64,000 bases of DNA from Flavobacterium lipolyticum (GCF_020905335.1 NZ_JAJJMN010000001.1:1550001-1614000), one strand, 5' to 3'. Shown: positions 54,900 through 62,917, counted from the first letter of the stretch. Numbers and translations are program-made. Notes: generated from the letters alone by a model not told the origin.

Positions 54900-55583
54900 C
54901 TTTATTTCAAAGTGAAACCCTTTTTCAATTAACTCTTTATATTTCAAATCATTAAACTTGAAAAGTTTTGCAGGACGCCCACTTTTAACTGGCGAAAAAT
55001 GATCGGTTTGATCTAAAAAGCCGTAGCTGAGTATCTTCTTTCTGAAATTTCGACGGTCTATTTCTTTCTCCAAAATGGTACAGTAAAGATTCTCGAGGTC
55101 AGAAAACAGAAATTCCTGCGGAAGTAAATCAAAACCAACGGGTTCATAAGTCAGTTTTGCTTTTAATCTTGTTATGGCAGTTTTTACGATTATATTATGA
55201 TCGAATGCCAGATCAGGGATCTCATCAATTTTAAACCATTGCACGCGTTCGGCATCGGTATCGGCTTTAATTTCCAGACCTGAGGCATCTACTAAAGCAT
55301 AATAGGCAACTGAAATTACGCGATTTCTGGAGTCCCGGTGAATGTCATCTCCAAAAGTATACAGCTGCTCCATAAAAGTAAGCTGAACGCTGGTCTCTTC
55401 ATGCAACTCCCTAATCACAGCTTCACTTAAAGATTCGTCCTGTTTTACTAATCCACCCGGTAAAGCCCAATACTTATCGGCAGAGCCAAATTTTTGCTCA
55501 ATTAAAAGCACATACAAACTGTTGTTCTTATATCCAAACACAATGGCATCAACCGCAATTCGAATATTTTGAAAATTTTCCAT
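54891..55583 (-). CDS. nrtR: NrtR-type Nudix-domain transcriptional regulator
   Basis: The 230-residue protein has an N-terminal Nudix domain (GGLVKQDESLSEAVIRELHE, residues 43-62, close to the GX5EX7REUXEE box but with Ser where Gly is usual). A C-terminal winged helix ends in SGRPAKLFKF, typical of NrtR. NrtR repressors control NAD synthesis and salvage genes and release DNA when ADP-ribose binds the Nudix fold. The adjacent palindromes and nadV/prs support this over a plain Nudix hydrolase. Confidence 0.9.
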   Translation of the reverse strand: MENFQNIRIAVDAIVFGYKNNSLYVLLIEQKFGSADKYWALPGGLVKQDESLSEAVIRELHEETSVQLTFMEQLYTFGDDIHRDSRNRVISVAYYALVDASGLEIKADTDAERVQWFKIDEIPDLAFDHNIIVKTAITRLKAKLTYEPVGFDLLPQEFLFSDLENLYCTILEKEIDRRNFRKKILSYGFLDQTDHFSPVKSGRPAKLFKFNDLKYKELIEKGFHFEIKFA

Positions 55584-55603
55584 ATTTAAAAACTCCTATC
55601 TCA

Positions 55604-55611
55604 CAAATATA
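55604..55611 (-). promoter_or_regulatory. Promoter -7 element of nrtR
   Basis: TATATTTG on the minus strand lies 20 bp before the nrtR ATG. Confidence 0.55.
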
Positions 55612-55615
55612 ACGA

Positions 55616-55673
55616 ATGAGAGTCAATTTTATAATCTATCACATCAGCAATAAATTATAAAATTGACTCTCAT
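55616..55673. repeat. 20-bp perfect inverted repeat upstream of nrtR
   Basis: ATGAGAGTCAATTTTATAAT (55616-55635) is the exact reverse complement of 55654-55673, with an 18-nt loop. It ends 4 bp before the nrtR -7 element. Nothing like it is seen at the prs promoter. It could end the upstream lipoprotein transcript or regulate nrtR. Confidence 0.85.
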
Positions 55674-55697
55674 GAATATCCTTTTCCTTCGGCCTGC

Positions 55698-56054
55698 CTA
55701 GTTTATTGTTACGTTTCTCTTTGGAATAGAAGTACAATTTGCACCATCTTTTGCAACTGTAACTTCCGCTTTAACTTCATAGGTTCCTGCTGCCGGATAA
55801 AGATGTGTAATATCTTTACCTGTTCCGGTAGTCCCGTCTCCAAATGTCCAATTTACACTAACTAAAGTTCCGGTTCCGCTATATCCAACAGAATAGTTCA
55901 TTAATTTTGGATTAGTAGCATCTGTAGAATTGTGCAATTTTACATAAATTGCTTCTGCAAAACAATCCAAGATAACCTCGTCGTCATGTTTGCTACAAGA
56001 ATTAGCCGTATAAAATATCAGGGCAAGCATTAAAATTGATGCAATCTTTTTCAT
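55698..56054 (-). CDS. Small PKD-domain lipoprotein
   Basis: The 118-residue product, from MKKIASILML, has lipobox TANSCS. A single PKD-like beta-sandwich follows, with the signature VNWTFGDGTTGTGKDITHLYP. PKD domains mediate binding at the cell surface. The start at 56054 gives a proper signal peptide; the open frame to 56084 does not. Confidence 0.85.
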   Translation of the reverse strand: MKKIASILMLALIFYTANSCSKHDDEVILDCFAEAIYVKLHNSTDATNPKLMNYSVGYSGTGTLVSVNWTFGDGTTGTGKDITHLYPAAGTYEVKAEVTVAKDGANCTSIPKRNVTIN

Positions 56055-56121
56055 TTTTAAAAATATTAAGAATTTATCTCCCAAAATTATTCTTTAAAAA
56101 TACAGAAAACAATGATTTTCA

Positions 56122-57027
56122 TCATAATCTGTTACCAAAAAACAATTTTAACTCTTTGGAAATAATTTCAAAAAACGAATTCAGATTATTGTTTTTAGCG
56201 GTTAGCAGGTACACATACTCTTCCGGTACGTAAAAACTATTCCATAATAACTGCAATTTATTTTCTTTAATATATTTTCGTGCATTGCAGTTCCAGGTTA
56301 TCGCTACTCCTTCATTATCGGATAACATCCTTAACATTTCAGATTCAGACGGAATAATATAGTTCGGAACCATAGAGGGCCTTTTTTTATTAAAAGCGTG
56401 TAGCCAAAATAACTTTATATGTGGAATTCTGGCATCGTGACTGTACCATTTTTGTTCATTGAGCCACTGCTCTACTTCCGTATAATTATCTGATTTTAAT
56501 TTCTGACGGAACTCTGTTCCGTCCAAACGTACTGGTGCCACCATGATGAGCTTAATTTTCCCCACAATTTCGTAGACCGTATCAAAGGTGTCAAATCTTT
56601 TTGTGGTAATTGCGAAGTCAAGCTTTTTGGCATCCACTAACTCAAAAAGCACATCGTTTTCTGCAAAAGTAAAATCGATCAAATCGAACTTAGCAATCAA
56701 CAGGTTTCCAATACAATTAAAAAGATTTTTGGAGATCCCAACAGAGATTAGCCGATTGGCATCTTCCGCTTTTGCCCGAAAGCTGCTTTCTACATTTTCA
56801 AGCCGATCCAGCGCATCTATAATTAAATTATTCAGTAACTTAGCGTATTCCGTTGGTTCTACGCCTTTTGACTTTCGATTGAACAATTTATTTCCAACAT
56901 GTGCTTCCAGCATAGAGATTTGCTGGCTCACCGCAGGCTGACTCATAAATAACTCTTTTGCAGCGATAGAAAAATTCCCGTTTTTATATACAGCTTTAAA
57001 GGTTCTGTACCACTCCAAATTCACCAT
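56122..57027 (-). CDS. LysR-family transcriptional regulator
   Basis: The 301-residue protein has an N-terminal winged helix (FSIAAKELFMSQPAVSQQISMLE, residues about 18-40) and a C-terminal substrate-binding domain. It is divergent from the DJ-1-like gene with an 85-bp shared gap, the usual layout for a LysR regulator and its target. The inducer is unknown. Confidence 0.92.
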   Translation of the reverse strand: MVNLEWYRTFKAVYKNGNFSIAAKELFMSQPAVSQQISMLEAHVGNKLFNRKSKGVEPTEYAKLLNNLIIDALDRLENVESSFRAKAEDANRLISVGISKNLFNCIGNLLIAKFDLIDFTFAENDVLFELVDAKKLDFAITTKRFDTFDTVYEIVGKIKLIMVAPVRLDGTEFRQKLKSDNYTEVEQWLNEQKWYSHDARIPHIKLFWLHAFNKKRPSMVPNYIIPSESEMLRMLSDNEGVAITWNCNARKYIKENKLQLLWNSFYVPEEYVYLLTAKNNNLNSFFEIISKELKLFFGNRL

Positions 57028-57029
57028 GA

Positions 57030-57045
57030 TATAAATATATTTATA
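57030..57045. promoter_or_regulatory. 16-bp palindrome in the LysR/DJ-1 divergent region
   Basis: TATAAATATATTTATA is a perfect palindrome 3 bp from the LysR start codon. It is a candidate autoregulatory site, but being pure A/T it could arise by chance. Confidence 0.4.
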
Positions 57046-57088
57046 ACAAACATAGTTTATTTTATTTTTACTGATATCACTTTAGTCG

Positions 57089-57096
57089 TAAATTTG
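57089..57096 (+). promoter_or_regulatory. Promoter -7 element of the DJ-1-like gene
   Basis: TAAATTTG lies 16 bp before the ATG. Confidence 0.5.
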
Positions 57097-57112
57097 ATCA
57101 AAATTTAAACTT

Positions 57113-57874
57113 ATGAAAAAGATAACCTTACTTACGATTATAGCCTTTAGTGCTTTTAGTACTTCAGCTATAGCACAAAAAGCAACGAAAAAAAGCACCA
57201 AAAAAGTACTATTTGTTGTGACCAGTAACGATAAACTGGGAAATACAGGAGAGAAAACCGGATTTTGGTCAGAAGAATTTGCTGCACCTTATTACGAATT
57301 GTTAGATCAGGGCGTCGAGATTACAATTGCTTCTCCACTAGGAGGTCAGCCTCCAATTGATCCTAAAAGTGCCGATCCGGCATCGGCCACTGAAGACACC
57401 AAACGTTTTGACGCCGATAAAACTTTACAGGAGAAGTTAAAACACACCCATAAACTTTCTACGATCAACCAGAAAGGTTATGATGCTGTTTTTTACCCGG
57501 GAGGTCATGGTCCGCTTTGGGATTTGGTAGAGGATAAAAGTTCCATTGCTTTAATTGAATCTTTCTATACTCATAAAAAACCTGTTGCTTTTGTTTGTCA
57601 TGCTCCGGCAGTCTTAAAAAACGTAAAAGTTAAAGGCGAATTTTTAGTAAAAGGCAAAAAAGTAACCGGTTTCACAAATGCCGAAGAAGAAGCGGTGGGC
57701 TTAACCAAAGTAGTTCCGTTCTTATTGGAAGATGCTTTGACCAAAAATGGTGCTATCTTTTCGAAAGCAGCCAACTGGCAACCTTATGCTGTAGAAGATG
57801 GACTTTTAATCACCGGACAAAACCCTGCTTCGTCTAAATTAGTAGCTGGAAAATTGTTACAGCAATTGAATTAA
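57113..57874 (+). CDS. Exported DJ-1/PfpI-family protein (Hsp31-like)
   Basis: The 253-residue product has a signal peptide (LTIIAFSAFSTSAIAQ). The type 1 glutamine amidotransferase-like fold follows, with YPGGHGPLWDL, nucleophile Cys in FVCHAPAVL and the acidic partner in WSEEFAAPYYELL. Relatives are chaperones or glyoxalases that detoxify methylglyoxal. The export signal suggests a periplasmic role. Its last 66 bases, including the stop, are repeated twice downstream. Confidence 0.88.
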   Translation: MKKITLLTIIAFSAFSTSAIAQKATKKSTKKVLFVVTSNDKLGNTGEKTGFWSEEFAAPYYELLDQGVEITIASPLGGQPPIDPKSADPASATEDTKRFDADKTLQEKLKHTHKLSTINQKGYDAVFYPGGHGPLWDLVEDKSSIALIESFYTHKKPVAFVCHAPAVLKNVKVKGEFLVKGKKVTGFTNAEEEAVGLTKVVPFLLEDALTKNGAIFSKAANWQPYAVEDGLLITGQNPASSKLVAGKLLQQLN

Positions 57875-58465
57875 TAAAGACACTGAGATACTAAGGTTCT
57901 GAGGTTCTAAGCAACAGGACTTAGAAACATTAAAATAAAACAATTACTATAATGAAAGATGCTGAGATATTGAGATTTTAAGAATCTAAAAAAAACTTAG
58001 AACCTCAGCATCTTAGAAACTTAAAAAATCACCGGACAAAACCCTGCTTCGTCTAAATTAGTAGCTGGAAAATTGTTACAGCAATTGAATTAATAAAGAC
58101 ACTGAGATACTAAGGTTCTGAGGTTCTAAGCAACAGGACTTAGAAACATTAAAATAAAACAATTACTATAATGAAAGATGCTGAGATATTGAGATTTTAA
58201 GAATCTAAAAAAAACTTAGAACCTCAGCATCTTAGAAACTTAAAAAATTACCGGACAAAACCCTGCTTCGTCTAAATTAGTAGCTGGAAAATTGTTACAG
58301 CAATTGAATTAATAAAGATTCTGAGGTACTAAGACACTAAGATTCTAAGTTATTAAACTAATGAACTTAACAATAAAAAAATAATGAAAGATGCTGAGAC
58401 ATTGAGATTTTAAGAATCTAAAGAAAAAACTTAGAACCCTAGCCCCTCAGCATCTTAGAAACTCT
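57809..58465 (+). repeat. 219-bp tandem repeat that includes the 3' end of the DJ-1-like gene
   Basis: Copies start at 57809, 58028 and 58247, exactly 219 bp apart. Each begins with the last 66 bases of the gene and its TAA. Copies 1 and 2 appear identical throughout. Copy 3 keeps the coding part with one base changed but its second half has diverged. The non-coding half holds CTGAGGTTCTAAG and, inverted, CTTAGAACCTCAG. This fills the 599-bp gap; no other gene is present. Confidence 0.93.
58028..58093 (+). pseudogene. Copied 3' fragment of the DJ-1-like gene (copy 2)
   Basis: It matches 57809-57874 exactly, encoding the last 21 residues and stop. It has no start and is not translated as a gene. 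A further fragment lies at 58247-58312. Confidence 0.85.
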
Positions 58466-58473
58466 AAAAAAAA

Positions 58474-59631
58474 ATGCTAAACTTTGAATTATACAATCCG
58501 ACGAATTTAATTTTCGGAAAAGGACAAATTGAAAAACTTTCTACTCTGGTTCCTAAAGATGCCAAAATCTTATTGGCCTATGGTGGTGGAAGTATTTTTA
58601 AAAACGGAATTCACGAACAGGTGATTCAAAACTTAAAAGGTTTCGATATTGTAGAATTTGGCGGAATCGAACCCAATCCGCATTTTGAAACGCTGATTAA
58701 AGCGGTTGCTGTGATCAAAGCTGAAAAAATTGATTTTATCTTAGCTGTTGGCGGTGGTTCCGTAATCGATGGTGTAAAATTTATTTCAGCAGCTGTAAAT
58801 TTCGACGGAGATCCGATTGATATTCTGCAAAAACGATTACTTATTAAAGAAAACGCTATGCCTTTCGGAACTGTTCTGACTTTACCTGCAACAGGAAGTG
58901 AAATGAATTCGGGAGCGGTTGTCACTATTGAGGCAACTCAGGAAAAACTTGCTTTTGGCGGAAGCGCTCTTTTCCCTAAATTTTCAATTTGCGATCCGAC
59001 TGTAATTGCTTCGTTACCAAAAAGACAATTACAAAATGGCGTTGTGGATGCTTATACGCACGTAATGGAGCAATACCTGACTTATCCGCACGAAGGTTAT
59101 TTACAAGACCGCATTGCCGAAGGAATTTTACAGACGTTAATTGAAGTTGGTCCAAAAGTGGTTGAAAATCCTACCGATTATGCTTTGGCTTCTAATTTTA
59201 TGTGGAGCTGTACCATGGCTTTAAACGGATTGATTCAAAAAGGAGTTCCTTCAGACTGGGCAACTCACATGATCGGACACGAATTAACAGCCTTATACGG
59301 AATTGATCATGCCAGAACTTTGGCAATCATCGGACCTAGTTTATACCAAATCATGTTTGAGACCAAAAAAGAAAAACTTGCCCAATACGGCAGAAGAATT
59401 TTCAACTTAACGGGTTCTGACGATGAAGTAGCGAAAGAAGCCATCAATCAAACGGTAGCATTTTTCCATACTATGGGAATGGATACTAAACTTTCGCAAT
59501 ACACAGACGATTATAGCAAAACGGCTGATTTTATTGTAAACCGATTTAATGAAAGAGGCTGGAAAGGTTTGGGCGAAAAACAACTAATTACTTTAGACAA
59601 AGTAAAATCGATTGTTGAAATGAGCTACTAA
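58474..59631 (+). CDS. Iron-containing alcohol dehydrogenase (YqhD/BDH-like)
   Basis: The 385-residue group III alcohol dehydrogenase has the cofactor loop AVGGGSVIDGVKFI (residues about 92-105) and metal-ligand regions GVVDAYTHVMEQYL and THMIGHELTALYGIDHA, with Asp and three His. The nearest types are the NADPH-dependent YqhD and butanol dehydrogenases, which reduce aldehydes. With a DJ-1-like glyoxalase neighbour, a role in aldehyde detoxification is possible. Confidence 0.93.
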   Translation: MLNFELYNPTNLIFGKGQIEKLSTLVPKDAKILLAYGGGSIFKNGIHEQVIQNLKGFDIVEFGGIEPNPHFETLIKAVAVIKAEKIDFILAVGGGSVIDGVKFISAAVNFDGDPIDILQKRLLIKENAMPFGTVLTLPATGSEMNSGAVVTIEATQEKLAFGGSALFPKFSICDPTVIASLPKRQLQNGVVDAYTHVMEQYLTYPHEGYLQDRIAEGILQTLIEVGPKVVENPTDYALASNFMWSCTMALNGLIQKGVPSDWATHMIGHELTALYGIDHARTLAIIGPSLYQIMFETKKEKLAQYGRRIFNLTGSDDEVAKEAINQTVAFFHTMGMDTKLSQYTDDYSKTADFIVNRFNERGWKGLGEKQLITLDKVKSIVEMSY

Positions 59632-59695
59632 GGCATAAATTCCAAATAAAAAAATCCAAATTCCAATTTTAAGCTCATTTGGAATTTTACAAAAA

Positions 59696-59724
59696 AAGGC
59701 GTTCTCATTTTATGGGAACGCCTT
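59696..59724 (+). terminator. Hairpin terminator after the alcohol dehydrogenase gene
   Basis: AAGGCGTTC pairs with GAACGCCTT (59716-59724). A weaker pair of AATTCCAA/TTGGAATT arms lies just before it. The rest of the 330-bp gap holds only the gpsA promoter. Confidence 0.7.
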
Positions 59725-59910
59725 CTTACAATACTAAAACAAAATTAACTAACTCAATTCTTGCTAAACTCATTAAATTCTAATTTATAAATAGTTACAA
59801 CGTACTGATTGCCTTTTTATTGTGTAATCGTTAAAATATTTTCTATTCCAATTTAAATCCTCCGGAAACTATTGTATTTAAAGAGCCTTTCCAAATTTCT
59901 TAAATGAGAT

Positions 59911-59943
59911 TTTGTATTATTACTACATTATTAAGTACTTTTG
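59911..59943 (+). promoter_or_regulatory. Promoter of gpsA
   Basis: TTTG (59911-59914), 21 bp, then TACTTTTG (59936-59943), 18 bp before the ATG. Confidence 0.65.
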
Positions 59944-59961
59944 CTTTAAATTATTAAAATA

Positions 59962-60957
59962 ATGAGTGAAAATTTAAAATTTGCAGTAATTGGAGGAGGA
60001 AGCTGGGCAACGGCAATTGCAAAGATGTTATGTGTAAATCTTTCAGAAATTGCCTGGTACATGCGTAATGATGCTGCTATCGAACACATTCAGAAATACA
60101 AACACAATCCGAATTACTTAAGTTCGGTTGAATTTGATACGGCAAAACTTAAACTGACCAATAATATTAATGAAGCAGTTGCCTATGCAGATTATGTAAT
60201 TTTTGCAATTCCTTCTGCTTTTTTAGATGGTGAATTGAAAAACTTAACGGTTTCATTGTCTGATAAAATTATCTTTTCTGCTATTAAAGGAATCGTTCCT
60301 GAAACAAGTTTGATTGTTGGAGAACATTTTCATATTCAATACGACATTCCCTACTACAATATCGGTGTAATTACAGGTCCATGCCATGCTGAAGAAGTAG
60401 CATTAGAAAGACTTTCTTACTTAACAATTGCCTGTGGAGATCCGGAAAAAGCTTCAATCGTAGCAAAACATTTGTCCGGAAATTATATCAAAGCCAAAAT
60501 CTCAGACGATATTATTGGTACTGAATATGCGGCAATGCTTAAAAACATTTATGCTATTGCAGCCGGAATTGCTCACGGATTAGGTTATGGAGATAACTTT
60601 CAATCGGTTATGATGAGTAACGGAATTCGCGAGATGAAGAAATTTATCCGCAAAGTTCATAAAATGAAACGTAACATCAATGACTCCGCTTATTTAGGCG
60701 ATTTATTGGTTACAGGTTACTCTGTGTTCTCAAGAAACAGAATGTTCGGAAATATGATTGGTAAAGGCTATACGGTAAAAAGTGCGATGATGGAGATGAG
60801 TATGGTGGCCGAAGGTTATTACGCCACTAAAAGCGCTTATAAACTAAATCAGGGCTATGGTGCAAAAACGCCAATTATCGATGCTGTCTACGCTGTTTTA
60901 TACGAAGGAAAAGATGCAAAATCGGTTTTCAAAAAATTAACGGAGTCTTTGGATTAG
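59962..60957 (+). CDS. gpsA: Glycerol-3-phosphate dehydrogenase [NAD(P)+]
   Basis: It makes sn-glycerol-3-phosphate from dihydroxyacetone phosphate for phospholipid synthesis. The 331-residue product has the dinucleotide motif GGGSWATAIAKML (residues 10-22), FAIPSAFL, the catalytic Lys in EYAAMLKNIYAIAAGIAHGL, and the substrate Arg in GYSVFSRNRMFG. It is monocistronic. Confidence 0.95.
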   Translation: MSENLKFAVIGGGSWATAIAKMLCVNLSEIAWYMRNDAAIEHIQKYKHNPNYLSSVEFDTAKLKLTNNINEAVAYADYVIFAIPSAFLDGELKNLTVSLSDKIIFSAIKGIVPETSLIVGEHFHIQYDIPYYNIGVITGPCHAEEVALERLSYLTIACGDPEKASIVAKHLSGNYIKAKISDDIIGTEYAAMLKNIYAIAAGIAHGLGYGDNFQSVMMSNGIREMKKFIRKVHKMKRNINDSAYLGDLLVTGYSVFSRNRMFGNMIGKGYTVKSAMMEMSMVAEGYYATKSAYKLNQGYGAKTPIIDAVYAVLYEGKDAKSVFKKLTESLD

Positions 60958-60974
60958 TTTCTTTTTTAGAGAAG

Positions 60975-61290
60975 TGAGAGTATAGAATATAGAGGCAAGA
61001 AGCCAGAGGCAAGAGCAAAGAGTATAGAGACAAGAGCAAAGAAGCTAGAGGCAAGAGCAAAGAGTATAGAGTATAGAGACAAGAGCAAAGAAGCAAGATT
61101 ATAAGATTGTGAGCTTGTTTTTGACAGATAAAAAAAGAGTCAGGACAGAATTAAAATTCATCTTGACTCTTTTCTATTTTAATATAAAGAAATCTAAACT
61201 CTATATTCTATTCTCTACAATCTATCTTCTTGCCTCTTTGCTCTAGCTTCTTGCTTCTTGCTTCTTACTTCTTGCTTCTACAAATCTGCA
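60975..61290. repeat. Word-level inverted repeats flanking a hairpin
   Basis: 60975-61100 is made of AGAGCAAAGA, GAAGCAAGA, TAGAGACAAG and GTATAGAG words. 61195-61280 is made of their reverse complements (TCTTGCCTCTTTGCTC, GCTTCTTGCTTCTTG, CTATATTCTATTCTC) in a different order. The 344-bp gap has no gene. Confidence 0.85.
61133..61173. terminator. Hairpin in the centre of the gap between gpsA and 61302
   Basis: AAAAGAGTCA (61133-61142) pairs with TGACTCTTTT (61164-61173). It lies between convergent genes and has T/A tracts on both sides, so it can act both ways. Confidence 0.75.
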
Positions 61291-61301
61291 CTCCGCTCTA
61301 C

Positions 61302-61709
61302 TTACTTCACCATAACTCCTTCAACAAATAAAATAGGCACTTCCTCCGTATCGTTTTCGTTGATCAGGTTTGCTTTAAAAGTAAATTTCTTGTCGTACAA
61401 TGTATTTCCAATGAAGAACGTTACCATAAACTCGTTGTTCAGTACCAGTAAACTCTTTTCAACCATTTCGATTTTGACAACCGAAACTGCAGGAACTTCT
61501 ACAAAGGCATGACGTAAAACAGACGTTTTTTTCATCTCGCCATCAATCGTTCCAAATGCTTTTGAAACTACCATCACGCTGTCGAGGTTAAAATCACTGT
61601 CGTTTACCAGGTAAGCGTACCATACTTTTTCCATAAAGTCGTCGCTCCATTCCTGTACTGCTGCAAGAAATACGTTTTCTACTTCGGGAATTGTTATATC
61701 TTTTTTCAT
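61302..61709 (-). CDS. Conserved hypothetical protein next to pheS
   Basis: This 135-residue cytoplasmic protein has no signal or membrane segment. The core is beta-rich (HAFVEVPAVSVVKIEMVEKS, FKANLINENDTEEVPILFVEG). Flavobacterial relatives carry pheS-like names in databases, as I recall, apparently by position, but the sequence has no aminoacyl-tRNA synthetase motif. The function is unknown. It lies 80 bp downstream of pheS on the same strand. Confidence 0.75.
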   Translation of the reverse strand: MKKDITIPEVENVFLAAVQEWSDDFMEKVWYAYLVNDSDFNLDSVMVVSKAFGTIDGEMKKTSVLRHAFVEVPAVSVVKIEMVEKSLLVLNNEFMVTFFIGNTLYDKKFTFKANLINENDTEEVPILFVEGVMVK

Positions 61710-61730
61710 AATCTTAGTAATTCATAAAAT

Positions 61731-61775
61731 GTAAATAGTGATTAGAAAGAAGGCTTCTCACTAATCACTATTTAC
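61731..61775. repeat. 15-bp inverted repeat between pheS and the hypothetical gene
   Basis: GTAAATAGTGATTAG (61731-61745) is the exact reverse complement of 61761-61775. It shares words (CTAATCACT) with the flank of the 47062 four-helix gene. Confidence 0.75.
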
Positions 61776-61789
61776 TAATAACTTTATTT

Positions 61790-62809
61790 TTAAATATTGG
61801 CTTTGAACTGCTCTAAGAAACGAACATCATTTTCATAAAACATACGAATATCACCAATTTGATACAGTAACATAGCAATACGCTCTACTCCCATTCCGAA
61901 AGCAAAACCATTGTATTCATCAGGATTGATGTCACAATTTTTCAAAACATTTGGATCTACCATTCCGCAACCTCCAATTTCCAGCCAACCAGTACCTTTG
62001 GTAATACGATAATCCGTTTCGGTTTTTAAACCCCAATAAATATCAATTTCGGCACTTGGTTCTGTAAATGGGAAATACGACGGACGCAAACGAATCTTCG
62101 ATTTCCCGAACATTTCTTTAGTGAAATAAAGCAACGTCTGTTTCAAATCGGCAAACGATACCTCTTTGTCAATATACAAACCTTCTACCTGATGGAAAAT
62201 ACAATGCGAACGAGACGAAATCGCTTCGTTACGAAACACACGTCCCGGAGAAATAGTACGAATTGGCGGTTTATGATTTTCCATATAACGCACCTGAACA
62301 GATGATGTATGCGTACGCAACAACACATCAGGATTAGTCTGAATGAAAAAAGTATCCTGCATATCACGCGCCGGATGGTATTCCGGTAAGTTCAAAGCGG
62401 TGAAATTATGCCAGTCGTCTTCGATTTCCGGACCTTCAGAAACGTTGAAACCAATGTTTGCAAAAATATCAATAATCTGATTTTTAACAATTGAAATCGG
62501 GTGACGTGAACCAATAATTACTGGTTCGGCCGCACGAGTTAAATCACCAAACATTCCTTTTACTTCCTGCTTGCTTTCCAGCTCTTCCTGAATCGCTTTT
62601 ACCTTTTCTTCCGCAGCAGTTTTTAAAGTATTCATTACTACTCCAAAATCTTTTTTCTGGTCGTTTGGAATATTTTTAAACTCATTGAAAAGTTCTCTAA
62701 CTAAACCTCTACTACCTAAATACTTGATACGGAATTGCTCTAAAGATTCTTTATTTTTATCATTAAAGGCTTTTGCTTCCTCTATATGTTCTTTTATCTT
62801 GTCTATCAT
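61790..62809 (-). CDS. pheS: Phenylalanine--tRNA ligase alpha subunit
   Basis: This class II synthetase subunit pairs with PheT (not in the window) to charge tRNA-Phe. The 339-residue product has an N-terminal coiled coil, motif 2 (FRNEAISSRSHCIFHQVEGL), SYFPFTEPSAEIDIYW, and motif 3 (GFAFGMGVERIAMLLY). Length and motifs are standard. Confidence 0.97.
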   Translation of the reverse strand: MIDKIKEHIEEAKAFNDKNKESLEQFRIKYLGSRGLVRELFNEFKNIPNDQKKDFGVVMNTLKTAAEEKVKAIQEELESKQEVKGMFGDLTRAAEPVIIGSRHPISIVKNQIIDIFANIGFNVSEGPEIEDDWHNFTALNLPEYHPARDMQDTFFIQTNPDVLLRTHTSSVQVRYMENHKPPIRTISPGRVFRNEAISSRSHCIFHQVEGLYIDKEVSFADLKQTLLYFTKEMFGKSKIRLRPSYFPFTEPSAEIDIYWGLKTETDYRITKGTGWLEIGGCGMVDPNVLKNCDINPDEYNGFAFGMGVERIAMLLYQIGDIRMFYENDVRFLEQFKANI

Positions 62810-62859
62810 CAGTCTTGCTTTGAAGGTGCAAATTTACATAATTTTACTTTAAAGTATAC

Positions 62860-62912
62860 AGTCTCAGTCTCAGTTTTCAGTCTCAATTGGACTTAAAACT
62901 GAGGCTGAGACT
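62860..62912. repeat. 18-bp inverted repeat upstream of pheS
   Basis: AGTCTCAGTCTCAGTTTT (62860-62877) pairs with AAAACTGAGGCTGAGACT (62895-62912) with one G:T wobble. It belongs to the same family as 20106-20154. Confidence 0.8.
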
Positions 62913-62917
62913 AAAAA

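Noticed and set aside
48224..55583. Prophage-borne NAD module
   Set aside because: There are no phage structural, integrase or lysis genes. Base composition and codon use look like the neighbours.
54891..55583. Plain Nudix hydrolase
   Set aside because: The C-terminal winged helix with SGRPAKLF and the two adjacent palindromes point to NrtR.
61302..61709. Second PheS-like gene
   Set aside because: No class II synthetase motif is present; any such name would come only from position next to pheS.
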